From positions 1 through 14,269 of the forward strand of contig JAEYWD010000075.1 in the NCBI GenBank assembly GCA_023429135.1: a stretch of 14,269 bases of DNA. The letters run 5' to 3'. The notes under the pieces were generated by a model that saw nothing but the letters and a program-made list of their open reading frames with translations, was not told the DNA's origin and did not search any database. Below are positions 6,827-14,097 of this stretch, in pieces. Position numbers and translations under genes: made by a program. This DNA is from Bacteroidota bacterium (lineage in GTDB: Bacteria; Bacteroidota; Bacteroidia; Bacteroidales; JAAUTT01). Each line of letters opens with the position of its first letter. Position 1 is the first letter of the stretch.

Positions 6827-7096
6827 AAATACGTTTTAATTGTGCGGTTCGAATTTAACATTTTTGAACAGCATTGACCTTAAAGTTTGACAGAAAACCA
6901 ACGATTGGGGACAAAATATTAGTTACCCCCCTATCACTTTATACCTTCAGCAACATTTCATCCTTGTTCTTTAAAAAATGGAAATACATTAATTGAAAAG
7001 GCGTCTAGCTAATAAAACTAAAGTATAGTCGACAGACTACCAATACTGTGGACAAAACTCTTTCTTTTTATTCATTATGCACCTGATTCCATACAT

Positions 7097-9811
7097 TTAC
7101 TCAATAACCTCTTCAACAGGTAAACTAAAATAGAATGTGCTTCCCTTTTGCGGTTCCGATATAAAAGTAAGCTTACCTTTAAGTACTTCGGTTATTCTTT
7201 TCGAAATAGCCAACCCTACTCCTATTCCACCGTGCTTACGGGTATTTGAGTCATCGGCCTGACGGAAAAATTCGAAAATAATCGAATGTTTTTCTTTCGG
7301 GATACCCATCCCTGTGTCACGAACAAAAAAGGTAACTGCTCCTGCTGTTTTCATCGACATCCCAAATTCGATAAACCCCTTTTCGGTAAATTTTACTGCA
7401 TTCTTGAAAAGATTGCCCAATACCTGGTTTATTTTATTCAAATCGCCTATTACAACTTTGTTTAGTAGCACCTCTTCAGGAGAAAATCGTAGCTCAATAA
7501 CGTCTCTTTTACCCGAAACTTCAAGAATTTCGGAAAGCACCTGGATACTGTCAGAAAACATGCTACCCAAATTGAAAGTATCGTTCCGAAGAATGATTTC
7601 GGACTGTTCGGCAAGGGCAAGCTGAAAGATGTCTTCAACAATGTCGAGAAGTTTCTGCCCACTGGATTTAATCACTTCAACAAAGTCCTGTGCTTTTGCA
7701 GGGTGACTCATAATAAGATCGCTAAACCCTATTATATGATTGAGGGGGGTGCGTAGTTCATGGTTCATGGTGGCAAGAAATGCAGATTTCAAACGATTAC
7801 TTTCTTCGGCTTTTTCTTTGGCATCCAAAAGCTCAAGCTCTGCCACTTTTTTGAAGGTTATGTCCTGAATGGTGCCGATAATGCGTTGCAGTTTACCATT
7901 AAGATCATAAAAGTTTTCGCTGTGCTGAAATACATATTTTATTTTCCCGGAAGGAAGTATAATCCGGTGCTCGATAATGCATGGTATGTTGTGGGCAATC
8001 GAATCTTTTAAAATTTTACCTACTAAATCTTTGTCCTCCGGATGCACCAAATCTAAGAACTTGTTATAAGTGGTTGTAGATCTTTCCGGATCTATTTCGT
8101 AAATCCGGTTAATTTCTCTCGAAAAACTTATTTGGGCAGTTTCAACATTGTACTCCCATGAACCTATTTTACCAATTCTTTGTGCTTCCGAGAGTTTAAA
8201 CTGTTCTTCGAACAGTTTCTTTTCCATCCTTTTACGCCTTGTAATATCGTTAATCTGGAAAAGAATGCAGGATTGCCCGCTTAACTTTATCTTTACTGCC
8301 GAAACTAAACCCCATCGGTTATAACCGTTCCGATGAAGAAAATGAAATTCAATATTTTTGATATTACCGTTCCTGTAAAAATCTTTATGCCCTTCCAAAA
8401 ACTTCTCCGATGGAGAAAAAACCCTTATATCGGAAACCTTATTACCAATCAACTCTTCACGATCGTACCCCGTTAATTTGCAGAAACTATCATTTGCATC
8501 GAGAATAGTGTCCTTTTTAATAATCGCAAAAGCTGAAGGACTATTTCTGAAGGCAGACGAAAACTTCTCTTCGCTTTCGCACAGTGCTTTCTCAGCATTA
8601 ATACGTTCAGTAATTTCGCGAGCAATTCCAAGCACACCTTCAACTTTACCATATGTATCGTACAATGGCACCTTGCGAGTTTCAAGTATCCCCTGCCGGC
8701 CGTCGTTGGCATAATTAATTACCTCTTCCGTAATGCATACTTTTCCGGCAGCTATTGCTTCAAAATCCTTGGCTCTGAAAAAATCTGCCACATCCCTATT
8801 TACAAAATCGTAGTCTGTTTTACCAACAATTTGTTCTTCGGCTGCTCCGAAGAATTCCTGGAAGGCCTTGTTACACGCCAGATATATTCCGTTCTTATCC
8901 TTTAACCATACCAAATCGGGGATTGCAGAAATAATTGCCGAAAGTCTGTTTTGAGTTTGCCTGAGATCAGCTTCTGTTTTTTTGTATTCGGTAATATTTC
9001 GCCCAAACGAAATTATTCCTGTTACATTACCCAGAAAGTCCTTTTCGGGAATCAAAATTATCTTATATAAGTAAAACTTACTTCCAGAAAACTCAAAATG
9101 TAATTCCATTTCTCTTTTTTCGCCCAAGGCAAGCACTACTTTCAGCATTGTGAGATAGGCTTCTATCTCTCTCATGAATTTCAGGCCGAATGCTTCAGGA
9201 AAAAGATCCAAGGGGGTTTTTCCCAGTAATTTATCTTCGGAACAATTCAAAAGCGAATATATATGCCGGTTTGCAAATACAATCCGGCAATCTCTATCAA
9301 AACGTACAATACATTCTGAGGAGTTTTCGACTAAGGTGCGATACTCAATTTCGCGTTGAGAGAGCAACAGTTCTGATTTCCTTCGATCGGTTATATCACG
9401 TGCTATAGCCATAACACTCTCGAGAAGTCCCTGTTGATCAAATTCGGGAATAATACGAACTGTGAAGCAATGAAAAACATTATTCTTGTCGGTCCATTCA
9501 TAATCTTTTTCATCAGGAGAACCTGTTTGAAATGCATTCAGCAACATTTGCCTGAATTGCATTGCTGTTGTTACGGGCAACACATTCTTATCGAAAAGAG
9601 AAACGCCAATAGCCTCTCCTTTGGTAAATCCTGTTTGCTCAATGTAAGTACGGTTAGCATAAATGCGGTTCATGTTTGTATCATACCGCACAATAATGTC
9701 GGGCGAATGCTCCAGTAAGGTAAGCAGTTCCCGCTCACGATAATAGGCTGTGTCTAAAGGTTCCGGTGACGGAGGTTCCTTTTCTGATTCAAAAAATTCA
9801 TGTTTCAGCAT
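7097..9811 (-). CDS. Soluble five-PAS-domain sensor histidine kinase
   Basis: 904-aa orphan kinase with no membrane helix. Five PAS/PAC repeats lie at about 26-145, 150-280, 281-407, 408-530 and 531-658; each ends in the typical short D/N-I-T linker (RDITDR, RNITEY, REITER, NDITRR, QDITFK). A HisKA domain follows, with phosphoacceptor H684 in TMNHELRTPL. The HATPase domain has N box NLFKNAVKFT (N804), DTGMGI (832-837), FEFFRQ (846-851) and GGIGVGLAI (861-869). It ends without a receiver domain, so it is not a hybrid. The PAS stack suggests cytoplasmic or redox/ligand sensing, but no heme or flavin motif can be assigned. It stands alone, with 270 bp on one side and over 430 bp on the other, and its response regulator must be encoded elsewhere. 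Confidence 0.93.
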   Translation of the reverse strand: MLKHEFFESEKEPPSPEPLDTAYYRERELLTLLEHSPDIIVRYDTNMNRIYANRTYIEQTGFTKGEAIGVSLFDKNVLPVTTAMQFRQMLLNAFQTGSPDEKDYEWTDKNNVFHCFTVRIIPEFDQQGLLESVMAIARDITDRRKSELLLSQREIEYRTLVENSSECIVRFDRDCRIVFANRHIYSLLNCSEDKLLGKTPLDLFPEAFGLKFMREIEAYLTMLKVVLALGEKREMELHFEFSGSKFYLYKIILIPEKDFLGNVTGIISFGRNITEYKKTEADLRQTQNRLSAIISAIPDLVWLKDKNGIYLACNKAFQEFFGAAEEQIVGKTDYDFVNRDVADFFRAKDFEAIAAGKVCITEEVINYANDGRQGILETRKVPLYDTYGKVEGVLGIAREITERINAEKALCESEEKFSSAFRNSPSAFAIIKKDTILDANDSFCKLTGYDREELIGNKVSDIRVFSPSEKFLEGHKDFYRNGNIKNIEFHFLHRNGYNRWGLVSAVKIKLSGQSCILFQINDITRRKRMEKKLFEEQFKLSEAQRIGKIGSWEYNVETAQISFSREINRIYEIDPERSTTTYNKFLDLVHPEDKDLVGKILKDSIAHNIPCIIEHRIILPSGKIKYVFQHSENFYDLNGKLQRIIGTIQDITFKKVAELELLDAKEKAEESNRLKSAFLATMNHELRTPLNHIIGFSDLIMSHPAKAQDFVEVIKSSGQKLLDIVEDIFQLALAEQSEIILRNDTFNLGSMFSDSIQVLSEILEVSGKRDVIELRFSPEEVLLNKVVIGDLNKINQVLGNLFKNAVKFTEKGFIEFGMSMKTAGAVTFFVRDTGMGIPKEKHSIIFEFFRQADDSNTRKHGGIGVGLAISKRITEVLKGKLTFISEPQKGSTFYFSLPVEEVIE

Positions 9812-9907
9812 AACGGGTTAGTAAAGTAATATATAAAAATGGACTTCAAAAAGTTAACATTACACTTATTAACACAGGTTTTTCCATAACGCTTGGGTAT
9901 GGACTCC

Positions 9908-9926
9908 GGTTGCTGTGCCAGCAGCC
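9908..9926. other. Compact GC-rich hairpin in an AT-rich spacer
   Basis: GGTTGCTG (9908-9915) and CAGCAGCC (9919-9926) form an 8-bp stem with one G-U pair and a TGC loop. It is unusually GC-rich for its surroundings and is followed by the inverted pair GTTTGCTA (9952-9959) and TAACAAAC (9973-9980). It is not followed by a T tract, so it is not a standard terminator. It could be part of a structured RNA, a dispersed repeat, or a recombination relic. Confidence 0.35.
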
Positions 9927-10051
9927 AACGGAAGAGCTATAGACTTTATTTGTTTGCTAATTAAAATTCGTCTAACAAACTGGCTAAAAATACGAGTATA
10001 GGAGATGAATAGTTGCAACTTTTAACAACAAAAAAATAACCCTTTGAGGGC

Positions 10052-10112
10052 ATGTATTTTACCAAAAGTATATGTTTTTGCCAAGTCTCCTGATGTTACG
10101 GTAAAAGTACAT
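10052..10112. promoter_or_regulatory. Cluster of ATGTA(C/T)TTTT-like half-sites, candidate operator
   Basis: ATGTATTTTACC (10052-10063) is inverted relative to GGTAAAAGTACAT (10100-10112), with a one-base insertion. AAAAGTATAT (10064-10073) repeats directly as AAAAGTACAT (10103-10112), 39 bp apart. Three related half-sites within about 60 bp, 130-195 bp before the DUF6624 start, suggest a protein-binding region for one of the divergent genes. No regulator can be named. Confidence 0.3.
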
Positions 10113-10245
10113 ACTCCTTAATGGTTTACTTCATCTCTATGATTCCTTTTCTTAAACATTTTTTAATTTCTGGTTTTGTATTGTATGGAAACAAAAGCAT
10201 ACGTTTTTGAATTTGATAGTTATTTACAAACAACATAGGAATAAA

Positions 10246-10845
10246 ATGGTTTACAACAATTTCACCAAAAAAATAATTAACCTTAAAGAGGCCGATTTAA
10301 AACTCCGCGAAAAGTTGATTCTATCTGGTCGGCTGGATGATGGATACAATCCGGAAATGGAACAATTGCATATCCATAATGCCATAGTTCTGAATGAAAT
10401 TATTGACATTATTGGTTACCCTACATTTGAAAAAGTAGGCAAAGAAGCCAGTGATGCGGCGTGGCTTATAATTCAACATTCAATAGGAAACCCAGACTTT
10501 ATGAAAAAATGCAAAACCCTGCTGGAGATTGCTGTTGGTGAAGGTAAGGCTGAGCCCTTACACTTAGCCTATTTAACTGACAGAATAGCTGTACTGGAAG
10601 GGAAGGATCAACTCTATGGTACTCAGTTTGACTGGGACGGGAATGGTGAATTAAGTGCCAATACTTTTGATAGTATTGAAAAGGTAAACCTAAGAAGAAA
10701 ATCGTTAGGTTTGAATAGCCTTGAAGAACAAACGGAGATTATGAGAGAAAGGGTAAAAAGTGAAAACCAGTTACCGCCTGCTGATTTTGAAAAGAGAAAG
10801 CAGGAAATGGACAATTGGCGGAGAAGAACAGGTTGGTTAGAATAA
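10246..10845 (+). CDS. DUF6624-domain protein
   Basis: 199 aa from the ATG at 10246, chosen over an in-frame TTG at 10207 because AGGA (10237-10240) sits at Shine-Dalgarno distance before it. The protein is soluble, without a signal peptide. Conserved blocks of the family are visible: GRLDDGYNPEMEQLH, HNAIVLNEIIDIIGYPT, VGKEASDAAWLIIQHSIG, the CKTLLEIA helix, and LHLAYLTDRIAVLEGKDQLY followed by GTQFDW. DUF6624 proteins are common in Bacteroidota and have no assigned activity. The C-terminal tail (about 150-199) is charged and helical, with LPPADFEKRKQEMDNWRRRT. The EndoV-like gene follows 79 bp downstream on the same strand and may or may not share a transcript. Confidence 0.88.
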   Translation: MVYNNFTKKIINLKEADLKLREKLILSGRLDDGYNPEMEQLHIHNAIVLNEIIDIIGYPTFEKVGKEASDAAWLIIQHSIGNPDFMKKCKTLLEIAVGEGKAEPLHLAYLTDRIAVLEGKDQLYGTQFDWDGNGELSANTFDSIEKVNLRRKSLGLNSLEEQTEIMRERVKSENQLPPADFEKRKQEMDNWRRRTGWLE

Positions 10846-10870
10846 TTCTGCCAATTATTCCATACCCCTA

Positions 10871-10895
10871 AGCAATAAAAACATATTTTTATGCT
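10871..10895. terminator. AT-rich hairpin after the DUF6624 gene, possible weak terminator
   Basis: AGCAATAAAAA (10871-10881) pairs with TTTTTATGCT (10886-10895), with one bulged A, around a CATA loop. A short run CAGTTTTT follows at 10896-10903. The stem is almost all A-T, so termination would be weak. It lies between the DUF6624 and EndoV-like genes and argues mildly against a simple two-gene operon. Confidence 0.3.
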
Positions 10896-10924
10896 CAGTT
10901 TTTAGATCCACAATAGTTTATTAT

Positions 10925-11428
10925 ATGCATTTAGCTTTTGACACTTACTATTTTGAAAACAAAGCAAAAACCGTTTGTATAGCATTTAAAAGTTGGACTG
11001 ATTCCGAAATACAAAATATTTACAAAGAAATACTCGAAGATATTGAAGAATATAAATCGGGTGAATTTTATAAACGGGAATTACCTTGTATTTTAAGTCT
11101 GCTCAGGAAAATTCCGGTTAACGATATTGAAGTAATAGTAATAGATGGTTTTGTTTATCTGGACGACAAAAAAAGATATGGATTGGGAGGCCATTTATAT
11201 GAGTCGTTGGATAAAAAAATTCCAATAATAGGTGTGGCCAAGAGCAATTTTGCAACCATTGAGCAAAACAAACGACAGGTAATCAGGGGAAAAAGCCTAA
11301 ACCCTCTCTATATAACATCCATTGGTATTGATATTGACAAAGCATCTGACCTGATAAAAATCATGAATGGTGAGTTTAGGATGCCTACTCTGTTAAAAAA
11401 ACTGGATTCCTTAACGAAAGAAAAATAA
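10925..11428 (+). CDS. Short endonuclease V homologue (Nfi-like) with altered active-site residues
   Basis: 167-aa protein of the endonuclease V superfamily, which cuts DNA or RNA near inosine. Recognisable blocks are LAFDTYYF (D6), YKSGEFYKRELPCILSLL (Y43, E52), IDGFVYL (D74), GLGGHL, IIGVAKSNF (K106) and TSIGIDIDKAS (131-141). D6, E52 and D74 correspond to the three metal-binding acids of classical enzymes. Differences are clear: about 50 residues shorter, beginning right at the first catalytic strand; the Pro of the PYxPG wedge is Ser45; the His of the HPR segment appears to be Asp81; and the late catalytic His (SxGH) is Ile135. The frame is intact, so it is probably a divergent subfamily rather than a dying gene. 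Nuclease activity and substrate may differ from Nfi. There is no clear ribosome binding site, as is usual here. Confidence 0.85.
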   Translation: MHLAFDTYYFENKAKTVCIAFKSWTDSEIQNIYKEILEDIEEYKSGEFYKRELPCILSLLRKIPVNDIEVIVIDGFVYLDDKKRYGLGGHLYESLDKKIPIIGVAKSNFATIEQNKRQVIRGKSLNPLYITSIGIDIDKASDLIKIMNGEFRMPTLLKKLDSLTKEK

Positions 11429-11436
11429 ATTTTGAT

Positions 11437-11715
11437 TCAATAGAGTGGATTTTTGTAGCATTCGCAACCTTGTCCAACAGTAAAGAATGTGCGAATAACA
11501 CTCCTGCCATTATAAACATTACAACCGGTTTGATTTATGCCCCGAGAATAATATATCCTTACTGCATTGCGCATCCTGGAATCAATATGGCATTGATAAA
11601 AATTTTTTATAAAATAAACCATGTAACCAATATCTGTTATTGCCGTTAAATAGCAAGTAATTTTAGGTGTAACCCTGGCTATAGGACTCAAAAACAATAA
11701 TTTCTTGTTAACCAC
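11437..11715 (-). CDS. Doubtful 92-codon ORF or gene remnant
   Basis: The 310-bp gap between the EndoV-like and lipoprotein genes holds one open frame on the minus strand. It would start with GTG at 11715. The C-terminal half has protein-like composition: RIYYSRGINQTGCNVYNG, then VIRTFFTVGQGCECYKNP, with four Cys in the last 30 or so residues. The N-terminal half is less convincing. There is no ribosome binding site, no recognised family, and an ATG appears only internally. It could be a truncated gene, a small Cys-rich protein, or chance. Nothing else is seen in the gap. Confidence 0.22.
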   Translation of the reverse strand: MVNKKLLFLSPIARVTPKITCYLTAITDIGYMVYFIKNFYQCHIDSRMRNAVRIYYSRGINQTGCNVYNGRSVIRTFFTVGQGCECYKNPLY

Positions 11716-11738
11716 AATATTAAACTAAATCACAATTT

Positions 11739-12533
11739 ATGAAAACTTCTTATTTATTAAATTATGCCATTTTAGCCTTTGGCGCTGTTTTTATGATCTC
11801 CTGTAATAAAGATGATGATCAAAATCCGAAAACTTCAGAAAAAAAAATAAGCGCATATGTTTCCCAGCAAACCGGAAGTGCTGCCAGAGATTCAGTTGTT
11901 TTTACCTACAATACGGATGGCTCTTTAAAGAGAACAGAAAATTTTGAAATAACTGCTACCACAAAAACGATGAACTATTTGAGCGAATTTGAATATGTAA
12001 ATAATAGGTTAGTATCTGTAACATACTCTGAAATGATTGGGAATACAAAAAATTTTGAAGATAAAGATTCCATTTCGTACGACAGTAACAACCGTCCCTA
12101 CAAAATTATAGATATGAATTATAGCAACGGAAAAATGGTACTCGGTAAGTACCATACAAAAATTACCTATAACACCGATAATTTTCCTCAAAAATATGAG
12201 TATGAAGAATTTGATTCTCAAACCAATAATTACAGTGTGTATAGTTCTCAAACATTTGAATATACCGATAAAAACATAGTAAAAACAATTTCTCCGGACA
12301 GAACTTCGAATTTTACTCACGACACGAAAAAGAATCCGTTTAAAGATAATCCTCAATTTATGGGCGACTATATATTTTACAATACAAACAATCAATTAAC
12401 TTCCACATGGCCTGGTCTATCCAGAACATTTACCTATGAGTATAACAGTGATGATTACCCAACAAAAATCACTACTGTTTCTACCTCTGATAATGGAACT
12501 TCGACTGTGACTTTAAAACTGTATTACAAATAA
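11739..12533 (+). CDS. Surface-directed lipoprotein with YD-like strand repeats (DUF4595-like)
   Basis: 264-aa lipoprotein. A signal sequence (1-21) ends in MISC with the lipidated Cys at 22. The next residues, NKDDD, closely match the lipoprotein export signal consensus Q-K-D-D-E reported for Bacteroidota, which sends lipoproteins to the outer face of the outer membrane. The mature part is a series of about seven short aromatic beta repeats, such as VFTYNTDGSLKR, FEYVNNRLVSVTY, ISYDSNNRPYKI, ITYNTDNFPQKYEY, FEYTDKNIVKTI and FTYEYNSDDYPTKIT, resembling DUF4595 or RHS/YD-type strands. No catalytic motif is seen. The ligand is unknown; binding or scaffold roles are plausible. It is a single gene, followed by its own terminator. 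Confidence 0.85.
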   Translation: MKTSYLLNYAILAFGAVFMISCNKDDDQNPKTSEKKISAYVSQQTGSAARDSVVFTYNTDGSLKRTENFEITATTKTMNYLSEFEYVNNRLVSVTYSEMIGNTKNFEDKDSISYDSNNRPYKIIDMNYSNGKMVLGKYHTKITYNTDNFPQKYEYEEFDSQTNNYSVYSSQTFEYTDKNIVKTISPDRTSNFTHDTKKNPFKDNPQFMGDYIFYNTNNQLTSTWPGLSRTFTYEYNSDDYPTKITTVSTSDNGTSTVTLKLYYK

Positions 12534-12598
12534 AGTCAACTGTACCAGCACACGTTAACCATTAGTAATAAATTTAGTTTACGAGAATATTCAATCGG

Positions 12599-12634
12599 AG
12601 TAGTTGGGCAAATTATCCACTTTGTCCGACTACT
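12599..12634 (+). terminator. Stem-loop terminator after the lipoprotein gene
   Basis: AGTAGTTGGGCAAA (12599-12612) pairs fully with TTTGTCCGACTACT (12621-12634) around an 8-base loop, including two G-U pairs in the plus-strand RNA. In a minus-strand transcript those two positions would be A-C mismatches, so the element favours the plus strand. Only a short T-rich tail (TTAATT) follows. It lies between two convergent genes. Confidence 0.65.
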
Positions 12635-12694
12635 TTAATTACAGAAGCTAAAGGCGACTTCACACTTCACTTTATTTTCCTGTATTATTATGGC

Positions 12695-13546
12695 CTAATT
12701 TACCGTCAGATAAATCCCCGGACTATTATTCTCACGCAGATTCCATTGGGATTCAGTACTCCAACGTGAGTACAAAATTCCTTTGTGACTCTTTTCATTA
12801 ATCAGGATATATTCTGTCCATATCTTTTTATTAATGCTCATTGCCCTATCGGGATTAGCGCCCGACGCTTTTACACATTCGAGTGTTAAAGCTACATCAC
12901 CTTTCAAAATGATATTATATTTGCTTAAATCGATTTCAACCCAACCTGATTCTTTTGTTACCGGAAATATAATATTCTGGGTTAATAATTCCTGGTCGGG
13001 AGTGTTGTTGAAAATTGACCGGATATGCAAACGAAAGAAGCTACTATCAAAAGCTTGCCGATGGATGTGGAAGTGCAAACTTTTAATGAAAACCATTGAA
13101 TTCCCAAGTTCAATTTTGGTTCCAATCTCGTGCCCTTTCCGGTATTGCGATCCACCCCATCCACACCAATTACCTAACCGCGTATAACTAGTCACCCCTA
13201 CTTTCCTTAATTTACCGGGTTTCACAACTACTTCGGCAAGTTTTACAGGAGCAGAAACAAGCTGAATATTATTTTCGCCGGAGGATAACTCGTTAATTGC
13301 AAATGTTTGGGACTTATACGAAATCATAGAAAACCTAACAACAGCGTCCGTCGGCTGATCACTAACATCAAGCTTAAAACTACCGGTGTGGTCGGTAATG
13401 GTTCCTATGGAAGTATTTACAACTCCTATGCTCACATATTCCAGTGGTAAACCAGTGGTTGAATCCACAACTTTTCCGGTTATTGTAATGCCACATAGTG
13501 ATACTTTGCAAACTGTTAGCAAAACAAGTGTAAGGAGTAATTTCAT
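12695..13546 (-). CDS. Exported protein with CarboxypepD_reg-like N-terminal domain
   Basis: 283 aa from the ATG at 13546. A TTG 39 bases farther upstream is in frame, but the ATG is preferred because a signal peptide (MKLLLTLVLLTVCKVSLC) begins exactly there. The mature protein opens with a carboxypeptidase-regulatory-like beta domain (about 20-110): ITGKVVDSTTGLPLEYVSIG, then GTITDHTGSFKL, then the linker LAEVVVKPGK. The C-terminal half (about 125-283) is a beta-rich domain of unknown function with NWCGWGG, SLHFHIHRQAFDSSFFRLHI and GDVALTLECVK. It has no TonB plug or barrel, so it is not a TonB receptor. Such proteins sit in the cell envelope of Bacteroidota. The 49-aa membrane-protein gene lies 22 bp upstream on the same strand. 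Confidence 0.85.
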   Translation of the reverse strand: MKLLLTLVLLTVCKVSLCGITITGKVVDSTTGLPLEYVSIGVVNTSIGTITDHTGSFKLDVSDQPTDAVVRFSMISYKSQTFAINELSSGENNIQLVSAPVKLAEVVVKPGKLRKVGVTSYTRLGNWCGWGGSQYRKGHEIGTKIELGNSMVFIKSLHFHIHRQAFDSSFFRLHIRSIFNNTPDQELLTQNIIFPVTKESGWVEIDLSKYNIILKGDVALTLECVKASGANPDRAMSINKKIWTEYILINEKSHKGILYSRWSTESQWNLRENNSPGIYLTVN

Positions 13547-13568
13547 TTCAGATCGGATTAAAAACTTA

Positions 13569-13718
13569 TTATTGCCTGGTCTCAATCTTTTCTACACTAT
13601 CATATCCTTTTTTAAACGACTTTACTGAATCTTTCCAATTATAAACGGTTTCGAAAATAAGCATAGCAAGCAGTCCAAGTGCAAAAAACAACAGATCGCG
13701 TTTGGTAATTTTTTTCAT
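13569..13718 (-). CDS. Small single-helix membrane protein, 49 aa
   Basis: A complete ATG-to-TAA frame encodes 49 residues starting MKKITKRDLLFFALGLLAML. A basic start (KKITKRD) is followed by one hydrophobic helix (about 9-22), then a charged tail with ETVYNWKDSVKSFKKGYD and KIETRQ. This layout, a basic N-terminus, a single helix and an acidic/aromatic then Lys-rich tail, resembles small conserved envelope proteins I associate with Bacteroidota. It ends 22 bp before the ATG of the exported CarboxypepD_reg-like protein and probably shares its transcript. There is no clear ribosome binding site. Function unknown. Confidence 0.6.
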   Translation of the reverse strand: MKKITKRDLLFFALGLLAMLIFETVYNWKDSVKSFKKGYDSVEKIETRQ

Positions 13719-13757
13719 GATAAATGGATTGAGTTTTAGAAATTACTAATGATGGTT

Positions 13758-13765
13758 TAATTTTG
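13758..13765 (+). promoter_or_regulatory. Possible -7 element for the 93-aa membrane protein
   Basis: TAATTTTG matches TAnnTTTG. It lies 50 bp before the ATG at 13816, implying a leader of about 44 bases. The -33 partner is poor: only TTTT at the usual distance, with TTG at 13729-13731 leaving a 26-bp spacer. The call therefore rests on one element. Confidence 0.35.
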
Positions 13766-13815
13766 CTAATCTAGTCATTAGGGAATTTATTTACAAATTT
13801 GCCCATAGATAAACC

Positions 13816-14097
13816 ATGAAGATTACAATTTCACTATTACTGAATCTGATAGGATTTATAGCTTTAAGATATCTGGTCCTGATAAATGCTTTTTTACTTG
13901 GCTACGGGTCCAGCGATAAATATATCGCTATAACAGAGATGATGGCTCTAACTGCCTTTTTATTACAGATGATTGTCTTTTATTTCTTAATTCGAAAAAG
14001 GAATAATAAAACTGCTTTGTTTTTGATTGTACTTTTCACATTATCCATAATTTATGTCTTGGACTTGTTGGGCTATATACCTTTTTTAAGAAGTTAA
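13816..14097 (+). CDS. Small three-helix membrane protein, 93 aa
   Basis: 93-aa hydrophobic protein with three probable membrane helices at about 4-30, 41-60 and 66-88. A basic cluster RKRNNK (60-65) between the second and third predicts that this loop faces the cytoplasm. No family or motif is recognised. It begins with ATG and is divergent from the 49-aa membrane-protein gene, 97 bp away. A possible -7 element lies upstream. Nothing downstream on the same strand looks like a partner gene before the contig end. Confidence 0.65.
   Translation: MKITISLLLNLIGFIALRYLVLINAFLLGYGSSDKYIAITEMMALTAFLLQMIVFYFLIRKRNNKTALFLIVLFTLSIIYVLDLLGYIPFLRS

Larger units (their letters stand above)
9812..10245. 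other. 434-bp intergenic region between divergent genes
   Basis: No credible gene is seen on either strand, and no exact TAnnTTTG promoter was found. The region separates the minus-strand PAS kinase from the plus-strand DUF6624 gene, so both promoters should lie here. It contains a short strong hairpin (9908-9926), a second weaker inverted repeat (9952-9959 with 9973-9980) and a cluster of repeated half-sites (10052-10112), listed separately. Confidence 0.6.

Noticed and set aside
7037..7075. 12-codon minus-strand ORF after the PAS kinase
   Set aside because: Too short, overlaps degenerate repeat sequence, no partner gene or binding site to support it.
7314..9718. Multiple short frames opposite or out of phase with the PAS kinase
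   Set aside because: No independent start signals or protein-like motifs; the kinase frame is continuous and fully motif-supported.
9890..9985. Integron attC site
   Set aside because: The hairpin and flanking bases lack the paired core sites of attC, and no integrase or cassette array is present.
12009..12395. Minus-strand frame of 128 codons opposite the lipoprotein gene
   Set aside because: Hydrophobic, Ile/Val-rich composition is expected from the complement of the repeated aromatic/Thr-rich strands; the lipoprotein frame has a lipobox and export signal.
12834..13187. Plus-strand and second minus-strand frames within the exported CarboxypepD_reg-like gene
   Set aside because: Shadows of a gene with a signal peptide and recognised domain.
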